64,000 bases of DNA from Cryptomeria japonica (lineage: Eukaryota > Streptophyta > Pinopsida > Cupressales > Cupressaceae): the NCBI RefSeq assembly GCF_030272615.1, contig NC_081409.1:878947220-879011219 (forward strand), read 5' to 3'. Of the stretch, positions 44,168 to 55,735 are shown piece by piece. Positions within the stretch are counted from its first letter, which is position 1, and every line of letters begins with the position of its first letter. The translations under genes and the position numbers were made by a program. The notes beneath the pieces were generated by a model. It had not been told where the DNA came from, searched no databases, and saw only the letters and a list, made by a program, of their open reading frames with translations.

Positions 44168-44172
44168 TATAT

Positions 44173-44839
44173 ACAATTAAATTTGAATGGAGGGAGATAT
44201 CAAATTGATTACAAATAAAAGATATTTTGGATACACCAAATTGTAATTAATGAAAAAAGTGACCATAGTCTAAGATGTCCATTAGCTAAGGTCAATTAGG
44301 CTTATTCCATACAACATTAGAGATGTGAGTGGGATTAGTTGTTTTCCTCACAACTTTGTTGATTATTTGTTTTAGGGATTTTTTTAATGTATGCAATAAA
44401 TTAATCTTATAACTATATTGAACAATTTTAATTGAATGCAGAAGTTACAAAAGAGAATACTAGAAACAAAGGGCAATTCTATAAACGAGACATTACAAAG
44501 AGGAACCTAGGGTTAAAAGTGAAATTTGACTGGGTAGGACAAAAGTGGTGGGTGCTAGTGTCTAAGTCCTATTCAAGAGACAACTATAAGTGAAAATAAA
44601 TCAATAGGGGTCTAGGCACCTGTCACTAAAAACTACAAAAAAAATGGTAAGATGTTAGCATGAGGCTCAAGTGTCTTAGGGTTTTGCATGCTTCAAAGTT
44701 TTAGAAAGTTTGTCACAATCTTCTTTAAACATTGATTCCATTGTTGCAGTATTAATCCTTCAAATCTATACCTATATACACAAAATAAAGGAAAAGGGTT
44801 ATGTTATAGGGGCATGTCTCACTCAAACCCTATGTTGGT
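44173..44839. other. Flank between nested cluster and solo LTR, nothing recognised
   Basis: AT-rich noncoding sequence just outside the chromovirus target duplication. No ORF above background, repeat pair or RNA gene seen. Confidence 0.5.
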
Positions 44840-45354
44840 GTTCCTATTGGAATCAAGGAACACTAAGAGGGGGGGTGAATTGGTGTTCTACTCTGTTATC
44901 ATTAATTAAAAATTGGTTTTTTCCTTTCCCATAATTGGCTATGATTTTGAAATCTTGAGTAAGACACATTTTCAATTGCTTCAGCTCTGTGTTAGGTCTT
45001 AAGGGTTTAGGGTTTTGATTTTAAATCACTTAATGTCTGATAAAAAAAACCTCTGGTTTCTATTCTTTCATTACTTTATCCACTTAAGTAATGGGTCTTG
45101 GGGTCGTAGGAAGTGTCCCCCCTTGTCTTTTGCCTAGGCGGTCGTGTGAATTAATCGTAAAATTTATGCCTTATGTATCTTCCTCTAAAGTTGTCAGGCC
45201 CAGTAAGTGGTGTGCATCTCACAGGTGGATCTATGGCTTTCGTTATTTCGCTAGGCGAAGTTGCGCGTAGTTTAAAACCAGGGAAGTTGCGAAAATGACA
45301 TGGCATGCCAAGTAGATGGTCCAACTAGTTGAGAGGGTGAGTAAGATGGTGGCA

Positions 45355-45860
45355 CGTGGCATAGGCTACAATAGTCAGCAAGTTGGGATTAATGGTTAAA
45401 AGGTGGGTCCCAGAGGTGAGTCAGGTCGTGGGATAGGAGATGACCTGGCAGATACAAGTGGTAAGAATTAATTGGAGCCCAGTGCTTTCTCTCGGCAAAT
45501 GAAAGACTGACATGTTAGCTCTAAAGGTGACTAGATGCCAGGTGTTCAAAGTTGAGTCAGAGGGCCCACGCCTCCTAGAGTGTATTCAGATGGTTAAGTG
45601 CCGAGCAACTAGAAAATGATCTGATGGCCCACGTGATTTCACAAGGGTAAGATGCTAGTGCTGTATACCCTGCGAAATAGCGAAAGTAAAAGAGGTTCGT
45701 CCATGTGTCATGATAGATGGTGACGTGTCCATGGACACGTGGTTTTGGAAGAAGCTATGGGCCCGCCAAGGTGGAACTGGCGGTATAAAGGAGAAACACG
45801 TGGCTGACGTTGAATTGAATGTGGAAGGTTTTGCAAAGCCAGTGGTTGAGTGCCACGTGG
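45355..45860 (+). promoter_or_regulatory. Cluster of G-box (CACGTG/ACGTG) sites with palindrome and TATA box
   Basis: ACGTG cores occur at about 45355 (GGCACGTGGCA), 45629 (CCCACGTGAT), 45723 and 45737 (the perfect 18-bp palindrome ACGTGTCCATGGACACGT, 45723-45740), 45798 (AACACGTGGC) and 45853 (GCCACGTGGT). GCGGTATAAAGG at about 45780 is a good TATA box. An inverted repeat CCGATCAA-7-TTGATCGG lies at about 45926-45948. In plants such ACGT clusters are bound by bZIP and bHLH factors in stress, ABA or light responses. Function here is inferred only. Confidence 0.5.
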
Positions 45861-46386
45861 TAGCCAGTAGCCAATAAAGAGGCAGGACCCAGCATGGAGC
45901 CAAGACTGTTAAGTTAGTGTAACGACCGATCAAGTTTCTTTTGATCGGATGGTTGGCGCTATTTCGTAGGACCAAATTGCCTGATGGTTATGCTTTGCGA
46001 AGTTGTGAAAGAGCCAGAGGAAAGAATTGTAGGAACGTTGTGGCCCATTGGAGCAAAAAATATGAATTCTCTCATGAATTCAATTTTGAAAGGACAGCCA
46101 TAGCATGCGGAATCAATGTTGCAGTTAAGACCTTGGGTACAATATATGATTTCCTATCAACCGGATGAAGGTATCTTTCTAAAAAATTATTGGAGAGGAG
46201 TAGATAAAGAGCTATTTTCTTAAAATATAGAACAAGTCAATTTAGTTGTAGAGTGAATTCCTTCGAGCTAAGAACAGGTTTTCTTGTACTCTCGTGTATC
46301 ACTTTCTTTGTGGTGTGTTTTAAATAAGATATTGATTTGTCACAGAACTATTTGGGGGCAGTATTTTGATTTCTTACATTTTCAAA

Positions 46387-47985
46387 ATGGCACCTAAGAG
46401 AGAATTTTCTGGGAAAGTCAATTATCCAGAAAGAGCCATTTGTGATGATTTTCTTGAACAATTGACGTTGTCAACTAATTAGGCATTGAAAGCAAAAGAA
46501 TTAGTGCCTAGAGCTCCTTGTTTGAAAATAGGAGAAGGACTATATGACAAGGGTAACTGGTTGAGAGACCCACAGGTCAGATTGTCTGGGTTGGGGTTAT
46601 TTAAGGTTGGATTTGGAATGAGGAATTCTCTGGCCCCACAAAACAGTATTTGGGAATTAGATGTTGGGAAGTTGGTAGTCCCAGGGGTATTTATGGATAT
46701 GAATCTATTGACCCAAATTGCACTTAATTATGATCCAGTCACAAGAAGCATTCGGGATATAAATGGAAAAGCCCTTATTGAGATTAATACTGAAGAATTC
46801 AGAAGTGCTTTTGGGCTCAATGAGTTTACAAATTTTCTGGAACCCATAAATTTCAAATCATTAGCTCAAATATACAGTGCACAGAGGAATCATCTTAGGA
46901 ATGGGCCTCTCAAGGAATTTTTTGTGAAGATAGGTGGGTTGATAGTTGTAGGACCCAACACAGAAGAGCCCTTTTCATTGAGTCTGTTCACCCTTAGGGC
47001 TAAGGGAATGTATTGGGCACTTTTCCAAGTTTTGGGAGAAGATACTAAAGCGAATATGCCCAATCACTACTTGTTAATGATTGCTCAGATTTTGAATCCT
47101 TCCCTTGCAGTAACATTTGATTATGCTTCTTTCATTGCTAAGCTGCAAAGCCAGTTGACTGGACAGTACCATCAAGGTGAGTCTTCAACACTGATGATCT
47201 CCTCTTCCCCTGCAAGACCTCCACCTACCAGCCCTATCATTGAGTTCCCACCATCTCCAGCACCCTCTAGCTCTCAAATGGTTGAGATTACTCCTCAAGA
47301 GCTAGAAAATTTAAAACAAGCTCAAGCCTTGTATGCAAAGAAATATGAGGAGAGAGTAAGGGCTACTCTTTCTAGTTTTTTAGATACAATGAGTGCCTCA
47401 TTACTATATAATAACATAGGCAAGATTTTGGATATGAGGAATCAACTCAATGGGGATAAGGCCATTTTGACACCTATTCTTGACAAGTGGAAGCCCAAAG
47501 AGCAGGACTTGGAATCTATTTGTGCATCTTATGATGAAGTAGGGGCTGATCCTATCATTAAATCCACTTGTGACACCACCAAGGATCTAGTAAAATTGGC
47601 AGGAGAGGTAGACAATGTAGACAAGAAAATCAACTTGTATAAAAAGGAGTACATTGATCAGGTTTTTGAATTGATTCTAGGAGTTTTTGCTAGCCCAAAT
47701 CAGTTAAAGGACAAGCAAGTGTGGCTTAAATAATTAGAGGCCAAATTGTCAGCCAGAATAAAAGGAATTGTTGATTTAGATGATGCTTCCTTTTTTGTTT
47801 TAACAATTCAGGAGATAGAGATAATTAAATCTCATTATGGTTTCCTCAATTCAGAGGTTAACAAGATGAGGAATTCTTGGAAAAGGTTGACCAAGGCTAA
47901 GACAAAAGTGATTGATTTCACGTGGCCAAGTGATGATGTGTACAATGAATGGACAACAAAATATGCCATCCAGGACGTAGAGTAG
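46387..47985 (+). pseudogene. Unknown ORF, about 533 codons, two in-frame stops
   Basis: ATG 46387 (MAPKREFSGKVNYPERAICD) opens a frame broken only by TAG at 46480-46482 and TAA at 47731-47733. It ends at TAG 47983-47985. Reading on in frame gives LEGAPKQLEEVATGQ and two more stops. There is no frameshift. Residues about 30-260 look globular (DVGKLVVPGVFMDMNLLTQI; EINTEEFRSAFGLNEFTNFL; PLKEFFVKIGGLIVVGP; MPNHYLLMIAQILNP). A Pro/Ser linker follows (PARPPPTSPIIEFPPSPAPSSS, part), then long helices (TPQELENLKQAQALYAKKYEE; DNVDKKINLYKKEYIDQVFE). I recognise no family. The layout resembles the ORF at 35737-38661 of a non-autonomous LTR element, so a transposon origin is likely. Confidence 0.55.
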
Positions 47986-49950
47986 TTAGAGGGCGCTCCG
48001 AAACAGTTGGAAGAGGTTGCAACCGGACAGTAAGTTGAAGAAGCTGCAGAGGTCGAAAGGACTTTTAATTGTTTTTGTAAAAGGCTTTGTAACCTCTTTT
48101 GGAAAATAAATGATTGTAACAAATTCTCCTAGGAAAGTCTGAAGCTATTGTGCATCCATATTGTTATAAATGGATACCAGGACTAGTGAAAAAAAGATCG
48201 CAAAGAATTGTAAGAAAACGCTACAGAAATTTATCTGAGCTTTTCAAAGTTTAATGGGGAATATTCAAAAGTTTTTGTAATACTTTTTTGAAGATAATAT
48301 CAATATACAGACCATCGGTTTTGAGTAAAGCTTTGTGTCATCTTCAAATGTGTTTGCATTTATTTACTATTTGATACTGAATAATCAAGGGTTATTTTGT
48401 TTGAATAGGGGTTGTAAGGCAACTTTCAGTAGATCTGTTTGCTAGCTTTTCTCTTTAGGAGGGAAATTAAATATGCGGGGATCACTTCTACTGGTAAATT
48501 ACTTGTGAGACATTTTGAATCTTGATGAGCATAGTTTGATTTGGTATGCATAAATTCTTATGTATGTTAGGCATATATAGGGATTAAAAGAAGCCGAGCC
48601 AATGGGATGTGTATAGATATTATGTTTGGGGAGTATTGTTTGAATTTTGATGACTCTGTGACCTTGGATAAGGCATTGGTATCGATCAAGGTTGTCTATT
48701 GCATGTTTTGTAGATCAAAATACTGAATATGAGTATAATTTTCATTCCTTTGCTTCAGTTAGTTTCAAGGTGAATAGATCCACTGGTTTTCTGGACTGGT
48801 TTGCTGTGAATTTATCTTTTGAAAGTGTGAATTTAGTTCACAAAGGTATACCCGCCTGGACTCTGAATAAGTCCAAAGTGTAGAAGGTTAAATCAAACCT
48901 TGTCATATGTTGTCCTGAGAGTTTCCTTCCCCTTAACATCTCTCCTGCACAGAGTTTAATCATCTTATTATAAGGATGTTGAAGTGAATAGGATTTTGAA
49001 GACAACATACTAGTTATTAAATTTTAAATTTTTTGACTTAACCTTAAACCACCAGAAGCATAAGCATGATACTGAAATGCAAAAACACAAAAAAATCAAC
49101 AACAAAATCATAACACCGAGATTTTTACGTGGAAACCTAAATGGAAAAAACCATGGTGGGATTTGAACACACAATATTATTCTACTATGGCCAGTGGAAA
49201 AACATTATTACACGAAGGGAAATGCACTTGCATTCAGGCACACTGCCTAAAGCTTACAACTCAATTATAATAAGGGCTACAACCCTGGAAGGCTCACTAC
49301 CTTACAAATCATTTACATTGATGAATTACAATGAATGAACTCCAAAATAGCATCTAACAATGCATGGATGAGTTTTGGTTAAGTGTCAAAACTCTGACTG
49401 TATCTGCTCTGCAACCTTGCTCTGTTTTCTTATCTCAGTCAGCTACCAGATCAAGAATGCACATGTGAAACTATGTCAAAAGGGATTCTTGATCACTACT
49501 GGCTCATATCACTTCATGTCATACACCAAAAAGATCTTCTGCACTGATCTTATTATCCGTAATCAAAAAATAAATAATTATCAAGTCACCCTATTGATGT
49601 AATGTGTAATCATGAGTCAGCTTGAATCAAATCACCAAAATGTATGCGGATCCATCAAATGATGCCAAAAAGATTTCCAAAAGTTGGCCCTATCACTCCA
49701 TACACAAATCTCACCATCGTAATCACCAAAAAGCTTCCAGACCAAAACTACTCTACTCAACCTAGATTAACAAAGCCAGATTACTGGTTATTGAACCATT
49801 ATAACTTCCGTATATCAAAATCCATGATTACCAGATAGGATTATCAAGAAGATTTGCCACCAATGACAACCCTAAATCATTAATCAAACATCGATATCCC
49901 CCGGGCGAGTGTCAATTGGTAATAATTCCCACCTCCATAATAGCAATGAC

Positions 49951-50024
49951 GATGGTGATGGTGATGGTGATGGTGATGGTGATGGTGATGGTGATGGTGG
50001 TGGTGGTGATGATGATGATGATTT

Positions 50025-50106
<82 letters not shown>

Positions 50107-50177
50107 CGATGATGATGACAATGGTGATAGTGATGGTGATGATGATGGTGATGGTGGTGGTGGTGGTGGTGATGATA

Positions 50178-50274
<97 letters not shown>
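49951..50274. repeat. GAT/GGT microsatellite, 324 bp
   Basis: Starts as a GATGGT hexanucleotide array (49951-50000), passes through GGT and then (GAT)n (50030-50105), an imperfect middle, and a second (GAT)n run (50176-50274). All six frames stay open, giving poly-Asp, -Met, -His, -Ile or -Ser artefact ORFs. Confidence 0.95.
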
Positions 50275-50275
<1 letters not shown>

Positions 50276-51540
50276 AGTATACTCCCATAGAAGCATAGGT
50301 TAAAAAATAACATATGTGTTGAAATGATAATTTTACCTTAGATGTGAAGTCCTCCAAGTGTTAGGAAATACCATGGTTATAATAATTTATAAGAAACAAT
50401 AGCTTAGATGAAATAATATTTTAGAAAGTGCACTTGATAATGACTTTCTTGATAGATTGATAAAATGAATGATGATAGCCTTGTAGTAATTTTCTTCTAG
50501 GCTTTGTAATGGAGAAGTTGGTTACATTTATATACAATGAATACATTTTCACAATAACCTTTTAAGCTTAGGTTAATAATTGAGATCATGTTTTCTAAGT
50601 GTCCAAATTTGATATTTGAACCTTGATATTTGGGGCCAATTATGCAGGCCACTAGTATTAGGTACTATAGTCTTGCCATAATCGACAATTTTATGGGCTA
50701 AGCACTAGAGGATTTAACCAATTTCAAAAATCAGAGATCAAGACATGCACGTTTACTTATGATCAAGTGCATATACCAAATGAGTGCTAGCACAACATGA
50801 AATAATGATCAACAACAATTTTATGATGCTACAATTACTATTAGAGTACTTTTGGATCCCACCTCCTCTTAAAGTTAATCTTCTTGAGATCATCACTATT
50901 GTCTAACCATTCTAACTATATCCATTATGAGGCCCATTCTCAAACTTCTCCTCCTCCAATAAGAAGGGATCATACTTATTAGTGTTAGTCATTGCCTACT
51001 AGTAGGCACTCTGCCTCTTAGCCATTTTTTGGTGGAGGAAATTTTAGTTTAACTTTAGCAATTTTTCTCATCTGTCTCTTACTATTTCTCTTTCTCAAGT
51101 GGTTAATTAAAGATCTACACAAGAAAATTCTAATAATGGCAATTATAGGTGGGACTCTTTGGTGGTTAACTCAAACCTTGCTTATTTACGGGGGCTTGTT
51201 TTTTACTTATTTTTATCTTGCTCCGAGTTGATACCTTATTTGGACTTTAGAGGTGTCACTTTTTTCACCCATCTTTTTTGTAAATTTATAGACACTATTC
51301 ATCAAGAAAAATAAGCAACCAAGTCTCTTAAATTTGCGTTGACATCTTGGATCAAAACTAAATGTTCTATTCCTATAGGAAAAATGAAAAATATCAATAT
51401 TATGTTTTGTGACAAAATTCAAAATATTATTAAATGCATATGAGAATGATTTAAAAATTCATTAAATTTATAAAAATGATTACTTGTATTATTTAATTTT
51501 ATCCATGGTAAATACAATTATAATTATTTTTTTTCTTTCG
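50275..51540. other. Nothing recognised
   Basis: AT-rich noncoding DNA. The 69-codon minus ORF at 51213-51422 has no family match I can see. No repeat pairing with the rest of the window was noticed. Confidence 0.5.
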
Positions 51541-52005
51541 GTTGACATACTTTGGGCCATTTGGAAAGTTAAAAATGATAGTGTTTTTAATGGTAGATCT
51601 AGAACCCTTACTGAGTCTCTGAGGAGACTCATTTGGCATAATGTTTTTTGGCAGGTTACAGTGGTGATGAAGCTTTCCATGAAGAAGTTTGAAGACCTCA
51701 TGACTGATGGTGTGGCCAGAGTTTTCAAATGGGAAATCTCCCATGGGTTTTCATGGACTAGATAGGAGGAATACAAAGTGCCTTTTGAGATTGCCATTCA
51801 TAACTTAATGAGGGAACTGAATGAGATCAAAATGAGAGAACCTTTGCAACAGATAAAACATTTCCTAGTGGCAGAACATTTTGCTCACCCGTACCTGGAA
51901 CATATTCAAAATGGAGAGGAAATTATTTGGATGGATGGACTTGTAGGTTGGATTGCCTGGGCTAAAATTAGTGGTACCATAACCCTGAATGATGGAGTCT
52001 TCTAG
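51541..52005 (+). pseudogene. LINE-like ORF2 C-terminal fragment
   Basis: DILWAIWKVKNDSVFNGRSRTL resembles the end of plant non-LTR retrotransposon ORF2 downstream of the zf-RVT region (pattern WxxWKxRNxxxF). The frame continues past a TAG at 51763-51765 (TR-stop-EEYKVPFEIAIHNL) to 52005. Upstream RT and endonuclease are absent, consistent with a fragment. The second half (EPLQQIKHFLVAEHFAHPYL) is not recognised. The adjacent 52006-52226 may be its 3' UTR. Confidence 0.45.
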
Positions 52006-52226
52006 TTTAGTTAGCCTTTTACTATATAGGGTCGATGATATATTTTGTATTTGGATGGCAACTGGGTTAATGACTGCTTATTTTTGTATATATGGGGACT
52101 TTTTGATATATTGTCGGTTTCTATAAGGATAATTTTGATATTATAAGAAATAGGTGATAATGTAATGTGATGTATTCAAGTCTATATAAGGCTTGTATAA
52201 GTCTCTGAACTCTCGATTCTCCTTTT

Positions 52227-52463
52227 TGTATTGTGATTTCTTGTGATTATTGAGTTAATGATGGATTATTGGATTAACTTTAATGCTGGAATTTATCTTT
52301 TGTTTTATTCTTCATTGGTAACCCTTAAGGAATTTTGGTGTAAGTCTTCCGCTTGTGTTATCATGCATGTTGTGTTTAATGCACGTATTATGTTTATACT
52401 TAAAAAAAAAAATGTTTCACCCTTGTTATGGGTTTTCCTTCGAGGTTCTTGGCGGGCATTACA
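52227..52463 (+). repeat. 5' LTR remnant
   Basis: Matches 62267-62501 (GAGTTAATGATGGATTATTGGATTAAC; CACCCTTGTTATGGG) and ends GGGCATTACA. It lacks the LTR start TGTAGTACCC seen at 58776. Confidence 0.85.
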
Positions 52464-52465
52464 TT

Positions 52466-52483
52466 TGGTATCAAAGCCCATGT
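52466..52483 (+). other. Primer-binding site of the plus-strand chromovirus
   Basis: TGGTATCAAAGCCCATG, two bases after the LTR end. Same as the site of the minus-strand chromovirus. Confidence 0.88.
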
Positions 52484-52615
52484 TTCAACACTAGGTACTA
52501 TGGGTTTGTAGTGAGACCATTCACCTTGACCTTTTGTGTAGGTCATGTGGTGTGACTTCCTTGCTTCTTTCCTTGCCTTTGATCTGAACTTTTCTCTCTT
52601 GTGCAGTGTTAGGTC

Positions 52616-53880
52616 ATGGCTGGGAAAGCCAAGGGAGGTGGTCATGTTGGTGGCTGCACCAGAGGCAGAGGAGGAGGATGGGATCAAGGTTTCAACTGTC
52701 ATAGTCCTTTTTCACCGCCCACTCATGCGAGTGTGGGTTGGGATCAGTCAGTTCATTAAGAGGGACCGCATTCAAGATAGAAGGTTCCTAAAAGGGAAGA
52801 GCTATGATAGATGTTTCAGGAGGTGCTAGCTAGGCCATGCCCCTGACCTGAGGTGGATTAGCCCATCCATGCCCAGGTAGTGGATTCACTTCAGCAGGTT
52901 CCAAAGAGAGAGAGAGAGAGAGATCTCCTAGGGGGAGAGAGGTCCCAGTGGACTAGGATCCAGCTAACATGGGGCACATGAGGGACTTGATGAGGTCCAA
53001 TCCTCCTTTCTTTGATGGTAAAGGTACTGATCTCGAGGCAGAGACCTGGCTTAGCAGTTTAGATCGATGTTTCGCCATGTATCCATATGGTAGCAACACC
53101 AAGGCGAGATACACTATCATGCATCTCAAGAGTTTCACATCTATCTGGTGGTGGTTAGAGGAGGAGAGGATCGGTGTGAGCATTAACATTGTGTCATGGG
53201 AGATCTTTTTGGAGAGATTCAGGGCACAATTTCTCTCACCCCAATGGAGGCAGTCGCATGCAGACAAGTTCTATGTTGTGTGCTAGTTTGGGTTGTCAGT
53301 AGATTAGTTTGAGCATAGGTTCTATGAGCTCAAACAGTATGCTAGGATCGGAAATGATGAGGCTATTCTCATTCAGCACTTCTTGAGGGGTCTTAATGAC
53401 TGCATCAGTGGAGGAGTGAGAGTTTTTGAGCCTGCTTCAATAGAGGTAGTCGTGGCAAAAGCCAAGCTGGTGGAGCAAAACCTTAGTCGTGCTCATGGTG
53501 GCTAGTCTAGAGTTCAATTTGGGAGTGATCCTTTTAGTGGGTCTAGAGGGAGAGGGAATTAGTCCCAGATTGTTGCACCTTTTATGGGGCCTTAGGCACC
53601 CGCTAAGGGTGGTCAGCAGTAGCAGCAGCAGCCACCGAGACCAAAGCAATCTCAGGGCCAGAAGGGTGGAAACTCTCAGTTTTAGAAGAGAAGGAACTGG
53701 TAGAGGAGTAGGCAGACCTTTCCAGGGTAGTCCTCTCAGGGTACATCTCAGGCCCCAAGTGGGGAAAGCTTTTAGTACTCTAGTGGGCCATCTGGGAGTA
53801 GAGGAGCTTGCTTCTCCTATGGTCAGTTTGGTCACAAAGCTGCTTAGTTCCCTATGTGTCCTCATCAGATGAGTAGCTAG
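52616..53880 (+). pseudogene. Gypsy gag with decayed zinc knuckle
   Basis: ATG 52616 begins a Gly/Arg-rich N-terminus (MAGKAKGGGHVGG). The capsid core at 52969-53286 reads MRDLMRSNPPFFDGKGTDLEAE, then WLSSLDRCFAMYPYGSNTKA. The helical end reads VD-stop-FEHRFYELKQYARIGND and HFLRGLND. A TAG at 53305-53307 replaces the Gln found in the homologous VEQYERHF of 22007-22237. A Gln/Gly-rich linker leads to CFSYGQFGHKAA-stop-FP near 53810, a zinc knuckle that has lost its second Cys and, through the stop, its spacing. A (GA)n run at about 52905 is part of gag. Confidence 0.8.
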
Positions 53881-53904
53881 AGGGTAGCCACATTAGAGCT
53901 GATA

Positions 53905-54340
53905 GTGGGGGATGTAGGTAGATCCCATAGAGTATTTGTAGCAGTGGTTGACCACCAGGCTGAGCATCAGAGTACCATGATTGAGACTACAGGTGTGTTG
54001 TGTGGTATTCCTATCTCTATACTTTTTGATTCCAGTGCTTTAGATTCTTTTATTTCTTCATCCATTATGGAGCAGTGCGAGCTCATGTCTGCTAAGCAGA
54101 TGGATAGGTGGCAAGTAGAGTTGGCTACCGAGGTTCGTGTGTTTGTGGATACCTTCATTTCCATCTATGAGTTGGACCTAGGATCCTTTGTCACTTCAGC
54201 TGACCTTTGAGTCATTCCTTTGGGGTCCTATGGAGTTGTGTTGGGGATGGATTGGTTATAATCTCACAATGCTCATGTAGACTATTGTCTAAAGACAGTA
54301 GAGTTTTTTGATGACCATGGTAGGAGAGTGGGGATCGTTG
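53905..54340 (+). pseudogene. Gypsy protease, active site altered
   Basis: HQAEHQSTMIETTGVLCGIP leads to LFDSSALDSFISSSIME. The DSGA active site reads DSSA. The second half, VIPLGSYGVVLGMDWL at about 54214-54260, keeps the family pattern. It follows gag directly and is collinear with 21306-21593. Confidence 0.8.
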
Positions 54341-54438
54341 GAGTTCAGCGATCGATATCCTTACGTATGATTTCCGCTATGCAACTTAGGCGGTGCATGC
54401 ATCAAGGGTGTTAGATTTTTGCAGTTGCTCTTGAGGAT

Positions 54439-55735
54439 GTGGATGAGGAAAAGAGTCGAGAAATCTCTCTTGATGGTCACCCTATTCTTCGAGAGTATGC
54501 TGATGTGTTTCCTTTGGATATTCTCGGTATGCCTCCAAAGCGAGACATAGATTTTCTCATTGACTTGGTTCCTGGTGTGGAACAAATTTTGAGAGAACCA
54601 TATCAGATGACTACTCAGGATTTGAGTGAGTTGAAGTTGTAGGTTGAGGAGTTGTTGGCCAAGGGGTTCATTCGTCCTAGTGTTTCTCCTTGGAGTGAGC
54701 CGGTTATCTTTGTTAAGAAGAAGGATGGTTCTCTTTGGTTATGCATTGATTATCGATAGTTGAATAAGGTAACCATTGGAATCGATATCCATTGCCTTGG
54801 ATAGATGATATTTTTGATCAGGTAAAGGGAGCCTAGGCATTCTCTAAGATAGATCTAAAATCTGGGTATCATCAGTTACGCATTCATGATGCAGACATTC
54901 ATAGGATAGTGTTTCATACTCGTTATGGCCACTATGAGTTCACAGTGGTGCCATTTGGGTTCAAAACGTGCCTTCAGTGTTCATGAGTCTTATGAATGGG
55001 GTTTTTTGCACCTACCTTGACCACTTTTTCATTGTGTTCTTGGATGACATATTGATTTATTCTAGATCTATGGAAGAGCATGAGGGTCACTTGCGTCAAG
55101 TATTGCAGTGCTTGAGAGAGAATCAACTTTTTGCTAATTTGGGGAAGTGTGATTTCTTCTAGTCAGAGGTGAGCTATCTTGGTCATATAGTCTCGAGAGA
55201 AGGTGTATCTGTGGATCCTTCTAAGATCCAAGCCATTGTTGATTTTCCAACACCGACCAATGTTTCTTAGGTTCGAAGTTTCATGGGTTTGGCCAGATAT
55301 TACTGTCGTTTTGTGCAGAGATTTTCTTGGATAGGCCACCCAATTACTTCTCTTCAAAGGAAAGGGAAGAAGTTCATTTGGTTAGAGCAGTGCAAATTAT
55401 CTTTTTGTACCTTGAAGGAACTCCTTGTTAGTGCTCTAATTTTGGTAGTTCTTGATCCATCCAGAGATTTCATGGTATGCACAGGTGCCTCTCTAGAAGG
55501 TATAGGCACGGTGCTTATGCAGGATGGACATGTGGTTGCCTATGAGTCTCACAAACTCAAGGATCGCGAGTTGAACTATCCAGTTCATGACTTGGAGTTG
55601 GCAGCTGTAATGCATGCATTGGTTAGATGGAGACATTTCATATTGGGCTGTCAGTTTGAGCTGCATAGTGATCACCACAGTTTGCAGTATATTTTCACGT
55701 AGCTAAATTTGAATGCTCGACAGTGAAGATGGATG
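54439..55735 (+). pseudogene. Gypsy RT and RNase H, broken by stops and an insertion
   Basis: PPKRDIDFLIDLVPGVEQIL and EPYQMTTQDLSELKL open the [23 protein letters not shown], a catalytic-pair motif VFLDDILIYS with both Asp intact, LARYYCRFVQRF and RNase H motifs (GTVLMQDGHVVAYESHKL; ELHSDHHSLQYIFT) follow. TAG stops occur at 54640, 54757 (DYR-stop-LNK) and 55700 (FT-stop-LNLNARQ), and TGA at 55724. A one-base frame change lies near 54780. RNase H is interrupted after the duplication GGATG (55731-55735) and resumes at 57192. Confidence 0.85.

Larger units (their letters stand above)
44911..49040 (+). other. Inserted segment carrying a promoter-like region and an unknown ORF
   Basis: About 4.1 kb interrupting the solo LTR. 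It has a G-box-rich upstream region (45355-45860), a TATAAA at 45784-45789, an ORF (46387-47985) and an AT-rich 3' part (48124-49040) with no recognised gene. I could not find terminal inverted repeats, paired LTRs, a PBS or target duplications, and its borders are uncertain by tens of bases. It may be a non-autonomous retroelement, a transduced gene fragment or DNA filled in at a break. Confidence 0.4.
44845..49924 (-). mobile_element. Degraded copia-type solo LTR split by an unknown segment
   Basis: The left end TATTGGAATCAAGGAACAC with AGAGGGGGGG corresponds to TGTTGGGATCCAAGAACAC in the LTRs of the 34342 element. The right part (about 49040-49924) follows the same LTR: TTACGTGGAAACC, AAAAAACCATGGTGGGATTTG near 49145, CACTGCCTAAAG, and GAGTGTCAATTGGTAATA at the end. 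Flanks GTTCC (44840-44844) and ATTCC (49925-49929) fit a target duplication with one change. Between about 44911 and 49040 lies unrelated sequence. The orientation is inferred from the G tract at the plus-strand left end. Confidence 0.6.

Noticed and set aside
44992-45020. Second SIRE-like LTR start (TGTTAGGTCTTA)
   Set aside because: Only 12 bases agree with the start at 3110; no C tract, shared block or partner end follows.
49880-50357. Long ORFs on both strands (poly-His, -Ile, -Asp, -Met, -Ser)
   Set aside because: They are the six readings of a GAT microsatellite, which has no stop in any frame; there is no other coding signal.
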